Source of the DNA: G965222535 sp965222535
Lineage (GTDB): Bacteria > Pseudomonadota > Gammaproteobacteria > HK1
Direction of reading: 5' to 3'
Assembly: GCA_965222535.1 (NCBI GenBank)
Contig: OZ244957.1
Coordinates: 2,294,001-2,358,000 of the forward strand
Length of the DNA: 64,000 nucleotides
Below are positions 28,214 through 37,266 of the stretch, piece after piece. Below the pieces are notes generated by a model, which worked only from the letters and a program-made list of their open reading frames with translations, had not been told where the DNA came from and did no database searches. Every line of letters begins with the position of its first letter. The first letter of the stretch is position 1. The translations under genes were made by a program, and so were the position numbers.

Positions 28214-28867
28214 TCAGAACTCGATCCCCTTTTGTGCTTTCACCCCGGCTTTGAAGTGATGCTTGATTTCGGTCATCTCGGTCACCAAATCGGCGATCTC
28301 GATCAGTGCTGGCTTGGCGTTGCGCCCCGTGATAACCAGATGCAGCGCTGGCGGTTTCTGCGCAAGATAGGCAACCACCTCGGCGAGATCGAGGTAAGCA
28401 TAGCGCAGCACGATATTGAGTTCGTCCAAAACCATCAGATCATACTGCGGCGGCGTTGCGCGACAGCTTTCGATCATTTGCTTTGATACTTCAAAAGCAG
28501 CTTTGGCGGCACGTATATCGCGCGCTTTGTCCTGTGTCTCCCAAGTAAATCCTTCGCCCATCGTGCGGATCGTCACCGCATCGCTGAACTGCTCCAACAG
28601 ATGGCGCTCGCCGGTCTCCCATTTGCCTTTCACATACTGCACGATGCCAACCTTCATACCGTTGCCCAAGGCACGCGCCACCAAACCAAACGCGGCGGTC
28701 GATTTGCCCTTACCTTTGCCGGTATGGACCATCAACAACCCCTTCTCGCGGGTTTTGTTAAGCAGGATGCGATCGCGCGCCTGTTTGCGCTTGCGCGCCT
28801 TTTCGTTGGCGCGCTGATAATCGGTGTCTTCGCTGCTGTTGCTGTATTGTATATCAGGAAACGACAT
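28214..28867 (-). CDS. cobO: cob(I)yrinic acid a,c-diamide adenosyltransferase
   Basis: 217 residues from ATG 28867; an ATG eight codons upstream is open but less typical. It transfers the 5'-deoxyadenosyl group of ATP to cobalt. The unusual P-loop HTGKGKGKSTAAFGL near residue 49 and VLDELNIVLRYAYLDL are diagnostic. The basic N-terminal helix (RKRKQARDRI) is typical. It is transcribed with cobQ. Confidence 0.95.
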   Translation of the reverse strand: MSFPDIQYSNSSEDTDYQRANEKARKRKQARDRILLNKTREKGLLMVHTGKGKGKSTAAFGLVARALGNGMKVGIVQYVKGKWETGERHLLEQFSDAVTIRTMGEGFTWETQDKARDIRAAKAAFEVSKQMIESCRATPPQYDLMVLDELNIVLRYAYLDLAEVVAYLAQKPPALHLVITGRNAKPALIEIADLVTEMTEIKHHFKAGVKAQKGIEF

Positions 28868-28956
28868 GACGTTCACCATCCAGTCCAGCACTTAGTATCG
28901 CAAACACGGCTGGATTGAAAAGATTGTGATCGTAGGCGGCAAGGTACGCCCAATAC

Positions 28957-29110
28957 CAAGTAAGATGGTTTCGCAATAAGTCATCTGCGGCTATCTTGGT
29001 GTTCTGGTACGAAAAATAATATCCGTGAATATCAACACTTTACAAATTAATTATGGGCGTTAATAATGACCAGAACAGGGTCAATTGAACGTTTTGCGAG
29101 AATCAAGTAA
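28957..29110. repeat. repeat C, uninterrupted copy
   Basis: The 430-base gap between cobO and cbtA holds no gene. Positions 28957-29003 are the reverse complement of 55187-55233 with one mismatch in 47 bases. Similarity, more diverged, continues to about 29110 against 54975-55076, including GGATATTATT and TAATTAATT blocks. The second copy is split by a repeat A. Confidence 0.8.
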
Positions 29111-29324
29111 GGGCTGTCATCGGCAAACTGAAATCGGCCTCAAAGCTCAAGCAACCAACCGCTGCAAAGTGCTCTCAGACGATCTTTTGTTACGCTTCAG
29201 TCGCCATCCACGCCCTAGAGACAGAAGAAAATCGAATACTTGCATCAAGCGATCATGCGCTATTGCGGTAGCGCATTGCGCGATAGGCCAGTCGGAGGCG
29301 GCCGCCGCGGTGCCCAGAGCGGGC

Positions 29325-30065
29325 TTATTTGCTGTACCTGTGATACTGATAGAAGAAGGCGCTGATCAAGCCGAGCATCAGCCAAAATGCCCCGTTGGTG
29401 AGCGTTACTGCAACTACAAAGGATTGCGCCAGAGCCTCTGGTGCTGCGCCGCTATACGCCTCTTGCTGCGGTGAGCCCAGCAGGTGCGGCAACAGCAACA
29501 ACAATGCGCTGGCGATCTTCAGCCAGAATTTGTTTGTCAACACCAACAGCGCTGCTGCAATGGATGAGATCGCCACCGTGCTGAGCCACCACAGTTGGTG
29601 ATCGACCAAAGCTACTGCATGGGTACCCGGGATCTGCGGTGGCACCCCTAATGACGGATTGAGGAAAAACACCACAAAGCCGACCGCCCCGAGCAGCAGC
29701 CCCTGAGACCAACTGCCGCGGTTGCGCAAAAAAAGCACCGTTACCAATAACAGCGCAAACCCGAAGCTGGTGCCGATATTCGCCACTGCCGTCCAGAATA
29801 AGCGCTCCCAACCATGCCCACCGGTAGTGCTATGATGGTGCTGGTCAGTGCCGTGTGAAGCGGTGGGAGCAGCGGCGGTAGAGGGCGCTGCTGCGGTCGA
29901 TGATAGCGCATCCGCGTGGGGCGCTGCCTGCCGCCAACTGGCATCCATCTCGTAGCTCTCCGCTGCCTCGATCAACGGCAACACCCCCAGCAGTTGTATG
30001 CCGGTAAGCAATACGCCGGTCACTGCTCCGACGATACCAGCGATAGCAACAATGCGGCGGAACAC
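29325..30065 (-). CDS. cbtA: cobalt transporter subunit CbtA
   Basis: 246 residues from GTG 30065, preceded by a strong GGGAGGGG ribosome binding site. The open frame extends further upstream but the family N-terminus begins here (VFRRIVAIAGIVGAVTGVLL). Five or six membrane helices are present, with a His-rich loop (DQHHHSTTGGHGWERLFW) and conserved RNRGSW and LGVPPQIPGT segments. CbtA with CbtB is a predicted energy-independent cobalt uptake system, usually B12-controlled. It lies 31 bases after cbtB and upstream of cobO-cobQ. Confidence 0.9.
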   Translation of the reverse strand: MFRRIVAIAGIVGAVTGVLLTGIQLLGVLPLIEAAESYEMDASWRQAAPHADALSSTAAAPSTAAAPTASHGTDQHHHSTTGGHGWERLFWTAVANIGTSFGFALLLVTVLFLRNRGSWSQGLLLGAVGFVVFFLNPSLGVPPQIPGTHAVALVDHQLWWLSTVAISSIAAALLVLTNKFWLKIASALLLLLPHLLGSPQQEAYSGAAPEALAQSFVVAVTLTNGAFWLMLGLISAFFYQYHRYSK

Positions 30066-30096
30066 GGTGCCCCTCCCTTTGATAATCAATGGATAA

Positions 30097-30300
30097 TCAA
30101 TGGCACGGGAAAGCAAAAGTATGGCGCGCATCGTGGGCCGCATTGTGCACTGCCTCATCAGCGGCGAAACCGCTGGCGAACAGCACTGAAATACCAAACA
30201 TTACGGCAAGAAACGCAGCCACCCGGCGATCGTTGGAGCGCAACTCAGAAGGCGCGCAAGCCAAAGTGTCAGTGGCGGTGTCATTCACTGATGGGGTCAT
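30097..30300 (-). CDS. cbtB: cobalt transporter subunit CbtB
   Basis: 67 residues with one membrane helix (VAAFLAVMFGISVLFASGF) and the diagnostic metal-binding C-terminus HNAAHDARHTFAFPCH. It works with CbtA. I looked for a cobalamin riboswitch in the 180 bases upstream and found no convincing B12-box pattern. Regulation is therefore not evident. Confidence 0.92.
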   Translation of the reverse strand: MTPSVNDTATDTLACAPSELRSNDRRVAAFLAVMFGISVLFASGFAADEAVHNAAHDARHTFAFPCH

Positions 30301-30774
30301 TAAAGGATCCTCTCAAAGCTGAGTATGGCAATCGCCATGGATTGATGGCATCACGGGCTGACTGTAACGCGAAGGCGCACCGTTACGCACTATACATATT
30401 ATAAATTAATCTTCAGTATCAATATCTTACCGCTATTAACCGCTATCCGGCAGGGTTCCATGGGGCGCTGACAAAACCCAAGACATACTTGGGTATCCAA
30501 GCCTGCTTGTTATTATAAAGATACTTTGACAGCAGTCAATTATAGCGCCAAAACCAGACTGCCACAGCCGAGCCTAGATTAGCGCCCCTGAACAGTTGGG
30601 TATAGCGGCGGTTGATCTTCGGATAGATGCGCGTTTCCCGTTCACCCTTACGCACGATGGTCGTTTGGATTAAACAAACACACACTCCTTCAGGTGTACC
30701 GCATCGGTGCTCCTTGGAAAAAGGATTACAATCGCTGTTACCGACGGCACGCATAGCGCGCTTTGGGCTAGTAA
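30301..30774. other. intergenic region without a gene
   Basis: About 470 bases between the divergent cbtB and csp genes. A minus-strand ORF at 30536-30754 is open, but its product shows no family character. No repeat A or B copy and no riboswitch are recognised. Confidence 0.4.
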
Positions 30775-30803
30775 TTGGACAAGCAGCGTTTGTGTGCTAT
30801 ACT
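30775..30803 (+). promoter_or_regulatory. sigma-70-type promoter of the csp gene
   Basis: TTGGAC (30775-30780), exactly 17 bases, then TATACT (30798-30803). Transcription would start near 30810, giving a leader of about 113 bases before the cold-shock ATG. A long leader is typical for csp mRNAs, where it controls temperature-dependent translation. Confidence 0.65.
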
Positions 30804-30922
30804 GGCATTTGCTATGACAGGCTGCTTTTGCGGTCATAGCGGGTTTACGCTCGCGCTATTGGTAAGGAAACTGGCTAATAGCCAGCGGCATTTTCGACGT
30901 TTGCAACATGGAGTTTTTTATA

Positions 30923-31126
30923 ATGCCTAACGGTACAGTAAAATGGTTCAATGAGACAAAAGGTTATGGCTTTATCGCGCCTGAGAATGGAGGAGAAGAC
31001 ATTTTCGTTCATTATTCGTCTATTAGTGGGTCTGGTTTCAGAACCTTAACAGAAGGGCAGCAGGTCACCTACGAAGTTGAAAGTGGGCAAAAGGGGTTAC
31101 ACGCAACCAATGTTGCTGCTAAATAA
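30923..31126 (+). CDS. cold-shock domain protein
   Basis: 67 residues from ATG 30923 (MPNGTVKWFNETKGYGFIAP); the ATG at 30908 would add five odd residues. RNP1 (KGYGFIAPE) and RNP2 (DIFVHYSSI) single-strand nucleic-acid-binding motifs are present. It is an RNA chaperone of the CspA family. It is a single gene with its own promoter and terminator. Confidence 0.94.
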   Translation: MPNGTVKWFNETKGYGFIAPENGGEDIFVHYSSISGSGFRTLTEGQQVTYEVESGQKGLHATNVAAK

Positions 31127-31152
31127 TCCTTTATAAAAAAATGCCTCGGTTG

Positions 31153-31180
31153 TCGCCGGCTTGAGTCGGCGATATTTTAT
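31153..31180 (+). terminator. rho-independent terminator of csp
   Basis: Stem TCGCCG (31153-31158) and CGGCGA (31167-31172), followed by TATTTTAT. It lies 27 bases after the csp stop. Confidence 0.65.
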
Positions 31181-31201
31181 AATCTGCTTTTGGCGAAACA
31201 A

Positions 31202-31230
31202 GCTAAGGGGCTTCGTGTAAGCCCCTTAGC
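31202..31230. repeat. 12-bp perfect hairpin
   Basis: GCTAAGGGGCTT (31202-31213) pairs with AAGCCCCTTAGC (31219-31230), loop CGTGT. There is no T-run after it. It begins a 600-base stretch without a gene (31181-31800) that holds several strong hairpins. Confidence 0.6.
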
Positions 31231-31403
31231 GCCAGAACCTCTAGAAAAGCCGGTATTGAAGCTTCGAGAAGGATTCAAGCTGCAATATTGCAGGGGAAGG
31301 GCTCTGGGGCGTGCACAGCTACAGAAAAGCACCGCCCACAGGCCTCGTGTGCAAAGCCGCATGGCGCTTTGGGCTGCGGGCACATTTGAATGCCCTTTCC
31401 TCT

Positions 31404-31446
31404 AACCCAACGCAAACAAGCTGTTCTCTGAATTCGTTGGGTTTTT
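31404..31446 (+). terminator. possible terminator hairpin
   Basis: AACCCAACG (31404-31412) pairs with CGTTGGGTT (31435-31443), followed by TTTC. The loop is 22 bases long. No gene end is close, so its use is unknown. Confidence 0.35.
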
Positions 31447-31489
31447 CTTAATAGCTTGCCCCCGAGCGGCTTGCTGCATTCTTGCAGAC

Positions 31490-31531
31490 CACTCAAGGCG
31501 TCAGCCGCACCTGCGGCTGACGCCTTGAGTG
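31490..31531. repeat. 20-bp perfect inverted repeat, 2-base loop
   Basis: CACTCAAGGCGTCAGCCGCA (31490-31509) is followed by CC and then its exact reverse complement (31512-31531). It is a near-perfect palindrome of 42 bases in gene-free sequence. A similar 18-bp structure occurs at 54933-54972. Confidence 0.85.
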
Positions 31532-31799
31532 CTAGGCTCGCTTGGCGTATGCTAAACACCGCTTTGTAGCGAAAACACCCTTGCCTGTGTTTGAGTGTTT
31601 GGCTTGGTGTTCCTCAACGGATGCAAGGCCTTCAACACGCCCCCCTTCCAGCATCTGTAGCGCAATCTAACCCTGATGTCTTATTCACTGCCCCGCTCCA
31701 CCCTCTATGGTCAACCTTTATCCGTGATCTAATAGCTGATGCCAGCCTCACACAAGGCATGATCAGCTATCTTTGCATCCCCTCGCGTCACCCCAAAGC

Positions 31800-31957
31800 T
31801 GGTTTTTCGAAGCACTCTATCATATGATGGTCTCATAAAAAGGTATCCTGTGGGATTTGTCTATTGGGAGAAGGATTATAAATCAATGACTTACCTTCTA
31901 TGTGATCATATCCCTTCCCCCAAACCCCCATCCCATTGAAGTTTTTCGAGGTGCCCA
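31800..31957. repeat. repeat A (copy A7)
   Basis: GGTTTTTCGAAGCAC at the left, then the core TATTGGGAGAAGGATTATAA, ATCAATGACTTACC and CCCTTCCCCCAAACCCCCAT. The end GTTTTTCGAGGTGCCC touches the start codon of the next gene. Confidence 0.88.
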
Positions 31958-32974
31958 TTGGAAGATCTACTTGCTGATTTCCAGCGTGTTTCGCTCTGCC
32001 ATCAACCAACGGTACTTGAGGAAATGCCACGCCTCAGCGCGGTACTTGGAGGGCCACGGCTGTGGATCAAGCGTGACGATTGCACCGGGCTGGCCACAGG
32101 CGGCAACAAAACCCGCAAACTCGAATTCCTGATGGCCGCGGCCCTGGAGGCGGGCGCTGACATGGTGGTCACCCAAGGCGCGGTGCAATCCAATCATGTA
32201 CGGCAAACGGCGGCAGCGGCCTGCAAGCTTGGCATGGGTTGCCATGCCCTGCTGGAACGCCGCGTCCCCGGCAGGGGAGAGGATTACGAACACACCGGCA
32301 ATGTGTTTTTTGACCGACTGTTCAATACCCAGATCGAATTTCGACCACCGGATCTTGACATGAACGCCGAGGCGCTTGCCGTCGCCGAAAGGCTGCGCAG
32401 CGAGGGACGCAATCCCTATTTCATTCCAGGCGGCGGCTCGAACGAGATTGGTGCCCTTGGTTATGTCTCATCAGCACAGGAACTGTTGTGGCAGATCGAA
32501 GCGCTGAAGCTCAACCCGAAATGGATCGTTGTTGCAACCGGTAGCACGGGAACACAAGCCGGGCTGGTTGCTGGATTTCACGCCCATGGCTGCGCGATTC
32601 CGATCATGGGTATCAGCGTGCGTCAGCCGCATGATGTGCAGGTCGAGAATGTTCACCGGCTTGCGGTGAAGACGGCGGCGTTGCTGACAGACAAGCCGCT
32701 GGCCCGCGATAAAATTCTGGTTGACGACGGGTATATTGGCGAGGACTACGGCATCCCGACAGACGGATCGCTTGCAGCGATAAATACCCTCGCACGCAAC
32801 GAGGGGATCCTGCTTGATCCAGTCTATTCAGGCAAGGGAATGGCGGGATTAATAGGCCAGATTCAAAACGGCCAAATAACAGGAGAGGGAGATGTCATCT
32901 TCATTCACACCGGCGGTGCTGCCTCTCTGTTCGCATATGAAGACCAGTTTCAGTCTTTACATGCACCTCAATAA
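31958..32974 (+). CDS. D-cysteine desulfhydrase-family PLP enzyme
   Basis: 338 residues of the ACC deaminase/D-cysteine desulfhydrase family. The PLP Lys is in ATGGNKTRKLEFLMA; the QGAVQSNHVRQTAAAA motif and C-terminal HTGGAASLFAYEDQF are present. Members release sulfide from D-cysteine or sulfite from L-cysteate (CuyA); the two are hard to separate by motif, so no symbol is given. The start is TTG 31958, one base after repeat A7, with no normal ribosome binding site. The original upstream region may have been lost. The betaine-binding remnant follows. Confidence 0.85.
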   Translation: MEDLLADFQRVSLCHQPTVLEEMPRLSAVLGGPRLWIKRDDCTGLATGGNKTRKLEFLMAAALEAGADMVVTQGAVQSNHVRQTAAAACKLGMGCHALLERRVPGRGEDYEHTGNVFFDRLFNTQIEFRPPDLDMNAEALAVAERLRSEGRNPYFIPGGGSNEIGALGYVSSAQELLWQIEALKLNPKWIVVATGSTGTQAGLVAGFHAHGCAIPIMGISVRQPHDVQVENVHRLAVKTAALLTDKPLARDKILVDDGYIGEDYGIPTDGSLAAINTLARNEGILLDPVYSGKGMAGLIGQIQNGQITGEGDVIFIHTGGAASLFAYEDQFQSLHAPQ

Positions 32975-33000
32975 CAAACACCATCCGATAAGAGGAAGCC

Positions 33001-33561
33001 ATGAAAAATCAGTACTAAATGTGGCAGCCGCCGCATTGCTGGCAACGACAACAGCCGTAATAGCTGGTGAACGTGTCGCCATTGGCGTGCTGTCATGGAC
33101 AGGGGCACCGGCCATTGCCCATCTGATCGCAACCGTCGTCATCGAAAAGATTTGGCGGTGAAGCCGAGATGGTGCCCGGCAACAATGCCACCATTTTCCA
33201 AGCGATGGACCAGGGCAAGGGCGACATTGATGGGCACCCTGATGTGTGGCTACCCAATCAAGAATCTTTCACCAACAAGTATGTGGTTGGTACCGGTACC
33301 GTTTCGCTCAGCAAGAATCACTATATCGGTAACCAGGGCTTTTGCGTATCAAACGATTTTGCCAACAACAACATCACTGATATAACTGATCTTGGTCATC
33401 CTGAGGTGGCTGCCAAAATGGACTCAGACGGCAATGGTAAGAGCGAAATGTGGATTGGTGCACCGGGCTGGGCGTCAGCCAATGTGAATGAAGTCAAAGT
33501 TCGTGACAATAGCTCACTACCCCCCCCCCCAACCATCAGCTACGAAAATGCATTGGCCTGA
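33001..33561 (+). pseudogene. glycine betaine/proline ABC binding protein, decayed
   Basis: A ProX/OpuAC-like binding protein with three lesions. The signal peptide (KSVLNVAAAALLATTTAVIA) is out of frame with its ATG at 33001, apparently from one lost A in ATGAAAAATC. A +1 shift near 33155 separates VAIGVLSWTGAPAIAHLIAT from GEAEMVPGNNATIFQAMDQG. The sequence then diverges from the family next to an 11-base C run (33520-33530) and stops. HPDVWLPNQESF marks the ligand-binding lobe. About 40% of a normal-length protein is missing. A ribosome binding site, AGAGGAAG, is still present. Confidence 0.82.
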
Positions 33562-33677
33562 AAATGCCCCATCAACTGTTTTCAGGCATCAATCTAGCGG
33601 TTGCACCAGCGAGTTGAATCCGCCCTTCATTGCATCTGGACAATCAGTGGTAAAAAAAACCTGAAGGAGTTGCTGAG

Positions 33678-34991
33678 ATGGCGAACGATGTGGATGCTAC
33701 CCCGCGCACGGTGACAGTGATCGATAACAGCAACGGTAGGCGGGTTGTCTTGCCGCTGCTCGAATCCACGGCGGGTCGTGCCGTGATCGATATTCGCGCA
33801 CTGCCGCGTGAGCTTGGTTATTTTGTGCATGACCCCGGCTATGCATCCACTTCCAGTTGCACCAGTGAAATCACCTATATTGATGGCAAGGCCGGGATAT
33901 TGCTGCATCGGGGTTATCCGATTGAACAACTCGCCAAGCAAAGCAGCTATCTGGAGGTGTGTTATCTGCTACTCAATGGCGAGCTACCGAACAGCCCCCA
34001 ATGGAGTGAATTTAACGCTTTTATTCGGCGCCATACGATGGTGCACGAAGGCATCCGCCGGATGATCACCAACTACCCCATCAACGCCCATCCGATGGGC
34101 ATGCTGGTTGGCATCATCGGTGCCATGTCCACCTACTACCATCGGGATATCGATGTGCATGATGCGGACTATCGCTATCTAACGGCGGTGCGCATGATCG
34201 CCAAACTCCCCTCCATCGCTGCGGATTGCTACAAGCACTTGATCGGGCAGCCATCCGTGCCCCCCGTCAATTCCCTGCAATACACGGAAAACTTTCTGCA
34301 GATGATGTTCGCCGTCGCGGCTGAACCGTATCAGCCTGACCCAATCGCCATGCGCGCCCTAGAGTTGCTGATGATCCTGCACGCTGATCATGAGCAAAAC
34401 GCCAGTACTTCAACGGTGCGCTTGGCCGGCAGTTCCGCTGCTAACCCGTATGCCTGTATCGCTGCCGGGATCACCACGTTATGGGGCCCCGCCCACGGTG
34501 GCGCTAACGAAGCCGTGATCCATATGCTACGCGAGATTGGGCAGCCTTCGAATATTCCAAAGTTCATCAACCGCGCCAAGGACCGCAGCGATTCTTTCCG
34601 CTTGATGGGATTTGGCCACCGGGTGTATAAAAACTTCGACCCCCGCGCCACCATCATTCGCGCCGCCTGCTATGACCTGCTACAAAGCCTAGGCACCTCG
34701 GATCAGCCGCTCTTTGATATCGCATTGGAACTGGAGCGAATCGCGCTCAAGGACGCTTATTTTATCGAGCGCAACCTCTACCCCAATGTCGATTTTTATT
34801 CAGGGATCATTCTGAGCGCCCTCAATATCCCGCTCAACATGTTCACCGTGATCTTCGCCATGTCGCGCACCGTCGGTTGGGCGGCGCAATGGATGGAGTC
34901 AATGAGCGACCCCGAACAGCGCATCGGGCGCCCACAGCAACGCTATGTCGGCACCGCCAAACGCGACTATGTGGCGCTTGCCGAGCGCTAG
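33678..34991 (+). CDS. gltA: citrate synthase
   Basis: 437 residues, type II (Gram-negative) form; condenses acetyl-CoA and oxaloacetate. The substrate and catalytic segments are all present: LHADHEQNASTSTVRLAGSS, GPAHGGANEAV (catalytic His), GFGHRVYKNFDPRA (His) and PNVDFYSGI (catalytic Asp). The N-terminal beta-rich part typical of the hexameric enzyme is present (GKAGILLHRGYPIEQLA). AACCTGAAGGAG precedes the ATG by about 9 bases. Confidence 0.96.
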   Translation: MANDVDATPRTVTVIDNSNGRRVVLPLLESTAGRAVIDIRALPRELGYFVHDPGYASTSSCTSEITYIDGKAGILLHRGYPIEQLAKQSSYLEVCYLLLNGELPNSPQWSEFNAFIRRHTMVHEGIRRMITNYPINAHPMGMLVGIIGAMSTYYHRDIDVHDADYRYLTAVRMIAKLPSIAADCYKHLIGQPSVPPVNSLQYTENFLQMMFAVAAEPYQPDPIAMRALELLMILHADHEQNASTSTVRLAGSSAANPYACIAAGITTLWGPAHGGANEAVIHMLREIGQPSNIPKFINRAKDRSDSFRLMGFGHRVYKNFDPRATIIRAACYDLLQSLGTSDQPLFDIALELERIALKDAYFIERNLYPNVDFYSGIILSALNIPLNMFTVIFAMSRTVGWAAQWMESMSDPEQRIGRPQQRYVGTAKRDYVALAER

Positions 34992-35034
34992 TCTGCGCCC
35001 ACCGCAGCACAACGCTTGCGCTGCGATCGTGAAG

Positions 35035-36432
35035 ACGCACCGCGCCTGTCGGGTCGATTATTGGGAACGGCCAGTTCGAGCGTGGCGTGGCGCAATACCC
35101 GACGACGGGAGCGCAGGTCCATGCGATTGGCGAAGCGGACATCGCAAAGATGTTCGACCGCTTCCAATCCAAGGGCCTCGCGGTTGGTACCCTCGCTTCA
35201 CACCCCTCGCTCAAGGTCTATCTGGACCCGACGAACCTGTTCGGGCGGCACTCTGCCATCCTAGGGCAGACCGGGTCGGGCAAGTCGTGGACGGTTGCCG
35301 CGCTCGTACAGAAGACGGTAGCAGTGATGCCAAAGGCCCACATCATCATCCTTGACCTGCACGGGGAGTATTGCTGGAAGGGGGAGGACGGAAGTCAGCA
35401 CTCTGCGTTTGCTGGCGCGAGCGTCCGCCACATGGATGCCAGAGACCTCGAGATTCCCTACTGGTTGATGACTTACGCCGAGCTGTGCGACTTGCTGATC
35501 GAGCACAGCGAGCGTGAAGCAACAAACCAAACTGCGTTCTTCCGCGACTGTCTTTTGGAAGGTCGGAAATCCGAGAATACCAACGCCGGGCCTACATTGG
35601 GTCTATCCAGAGTCACAGTGGATACTCCCATCTACTTTTCATTGAACGATTTGCTCAAGAAGGTGCGCGACAAAAACACCGAGCGCGGTAGCCGACAAGG
35701 TCCGATGTTCGGCAATTTTGACCGCTTCCTGATGCGGATCGAGAGCAAGCTCAACGACGTACGATACGACTTCTTGCTCAAACCGACAATTCGTACAACC
35801 TCTGCATCGTTGAGCGAGTTGTTGAGAGACTTTGTCGGCTTAGGCGAACCGAAGGCTGCTGTCACAGTGTTCGATCTCTCTTCTGTGCCATTCGATGTCC
35901 GGCCAACTGTTGCAGCCCAGATTGGACGCTTGGCGTTTGAGTTCAATTACTGGAACCCGTCGCTATCGAGAGTTCCCTATCCTGCTCATGTGTGAGGAGG
36001 CACATGCCTATATCCCCCGCGATAGCGACAGTCAGTTCGCGGGCTCTCGGAGGTCGATGGAGCGAATCGCAAAGAAAGGCCGCAAGTACGGAGTTGGCCT
36101 TGCCGTCGTCAGTCAGCGACCGCACGAAGTATCCGAGACAGTGCTTGCTCAGTGTGGCACTTTCATCTGTCTGCGCATCACGAACCCGAATGATCAGGGC
36201 TATGTTCGGAGTTTGGTACCCGAGAGCGAAGGCGACTTGGTCAGCATATTAGCAGGGTTGGGACGGGGCGAGGCACTTGTACTGGGAGAGGCCGTGCCCC
36301 TACCCACGCGTGTACAGTTTGAGAAGCCGAACCCGACTCCAAACAGCGACGATGTGGACTTCTACGGCAAATGGACCATGTGGTCCGGACGGCTTGGATG
36401 TGGACGCAATTGTCAAGCGGTGGCGCAGTTAG
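35035..36432 (+). pseudogene. HerA-like ATPase remnant
   Basis: A DUF87/HerA FtsK-like ATPase lying directly after gltA. The N-terminal barrel is cut: homology starts abruptly around 35035 (PVGSIIGNGQFERGVAQYPT) with a stop just before it and no start codon. Walker A is GQTGSGKS. The frame breaks near 35975, just before Walker B (FPILLMCEEAHAYIP). It breaks again near 36380, after which the proper C-terminus (DGLDVDAIVKRWRS) ends at TAG 36432. One truncation and two shifts make it non-functional as drawn. HerA proteins act in archaeal end resection and in bacterial defence loci such as HerA-Sir2 and HerA-DUF4297. No partner gene is present here. Confidence 0.82.
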
Positions 36433-36571
36433 GAGAGATGATTGGGCTTGGCAACTCTGGTGCTCACATAGGCACCTCAAATAATAGGCTACTTCGGAGG
36501 CGATCACTTAAGCTCCAAAAACAGGCCACTCTCCAAACCATTCCACTGTTTGCGTAACAGTTACTGATGCC

Positions 36572-37114
36572 ATGAACGATGAACGAATTGCTCGGGTCCG
36601 CACGGCGATCCGCAGCGTGCCCAACTTCCCGGTTGAGGGGATCCTGTTCAAGGACATCACCCCAGTGCTTGGCACCCCTGGCTTGCTTTCCCTGATCATC
36701 GACTGTTTTGTCCACGACCTTGATACGCTGGGCGGGCGACCCGAGGCAATCGTTGCACCCGAAGCGCGCGGCTTCATCTTCGGCGCAATGTTGGCCGAGC
36801 GTCAAAGGATCGGGTTTGTGCCGGTACGGAAAGCGGGCAAGCTGCCGGGGGCAACGCGGCGCGTTGCGTATGCGCTTGAATATGGCAACTGCATTCTCGA
36901 AATGCACGCCGACGCACTACAGCCGGGTCAGCGGGTGCTCCTCGTTGACGACTTGATAGCGACTGGAGGGACGATCGCGGCATGCGCCCAATTGTGCAAG
37001 GCCGCAGGTGCCGAAGTGCAAGGCGCACTGTTTCTGATTGAACTCACGGGACTTAAGGCACGAGAGAACATCGATCCGATCCAGGCCCACGCCCTGATGG
37101 CGTTTTCTGCCTGA
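36572..37114 (+). CDS. apt: adenine phosphoribosyltransferase
   Basis: 180 residues, normal length. It salvages adenine to AMP using PRPP. The family N-terminus is VRTAIRSVPNFPVEGILFKD, the base-binding region is APEARGFIFGAMLA, and the PRPP loop is VLLVDDLIATGGT. It is a lone gene between the HerA remnant and repeat A8. Confidence 0.95.
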   Translation: MNDERIARVRTAIRSVPNFPVEGILFKDITPVLGTPGLLSLIIDCFVHDLDTLGGRPEAIVAPEARGFIFGAMLAERQRIGFVPVRKAGKLPGATRRVAYALEYGNCILEMHADALQPGQRVLLVDDLIATGGTIAACAQLCKAAGAEVQGALFLIELTGLKARENIDPIQAHALMAFSA

Positions 37115-37140
37115 GGCTAAAAACTAAGCAAAGCGAATTC

Positions 37141-37260
37141 TTTGAGGCACCCTGTGGGCTTGCCTATTGGGGGAAGGATTATAAATCAATGGCTTACGAT
37201 ACAAGTGATCATGCCCATTTCCCCAAGCCCCCATCCCATTGACGGCTTTTCGAGGTTCCC
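37141..37260. repeat. repeat A (copy A8)
   Basis: GAGGCACCCTGTGGGCTTGC, CTATTGGGGGAAGGATTATA, AATCAATGGCTTACGATACA, CCCCCATCCCATTGACGGCT and the end TTTTCGAGGTTCCC. It ends 6 bases before the ATG of the glycosylase gene. Confidence 0.9.
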
Positions 37261-37266
37261 AGTGAT

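Noticed and set aside
29085..29474. 129-codon plus-strand ORF overlapping the cbtA end
   Set aside because: It is antisense to cbtA for half its length and the rest is repeat C.
28892..30480. Cobalamin riboswitch expected near cbtAB/cobO
   Set aside because: I found no B12-box-like pattern or matching core upstream of cbtB or cobO by eye; a covariance search would decide.
30536..30754. 72-codon minus-strand ORF between cbtB and csp
   Set aside because: No recognisable features and no ribosome binding site.
34945..35355. 136-codon ORF over the gltA/HerA junction
   Set aside because: It is a shadow frame joining the end of gltA to out-of-frame HerA sequence.
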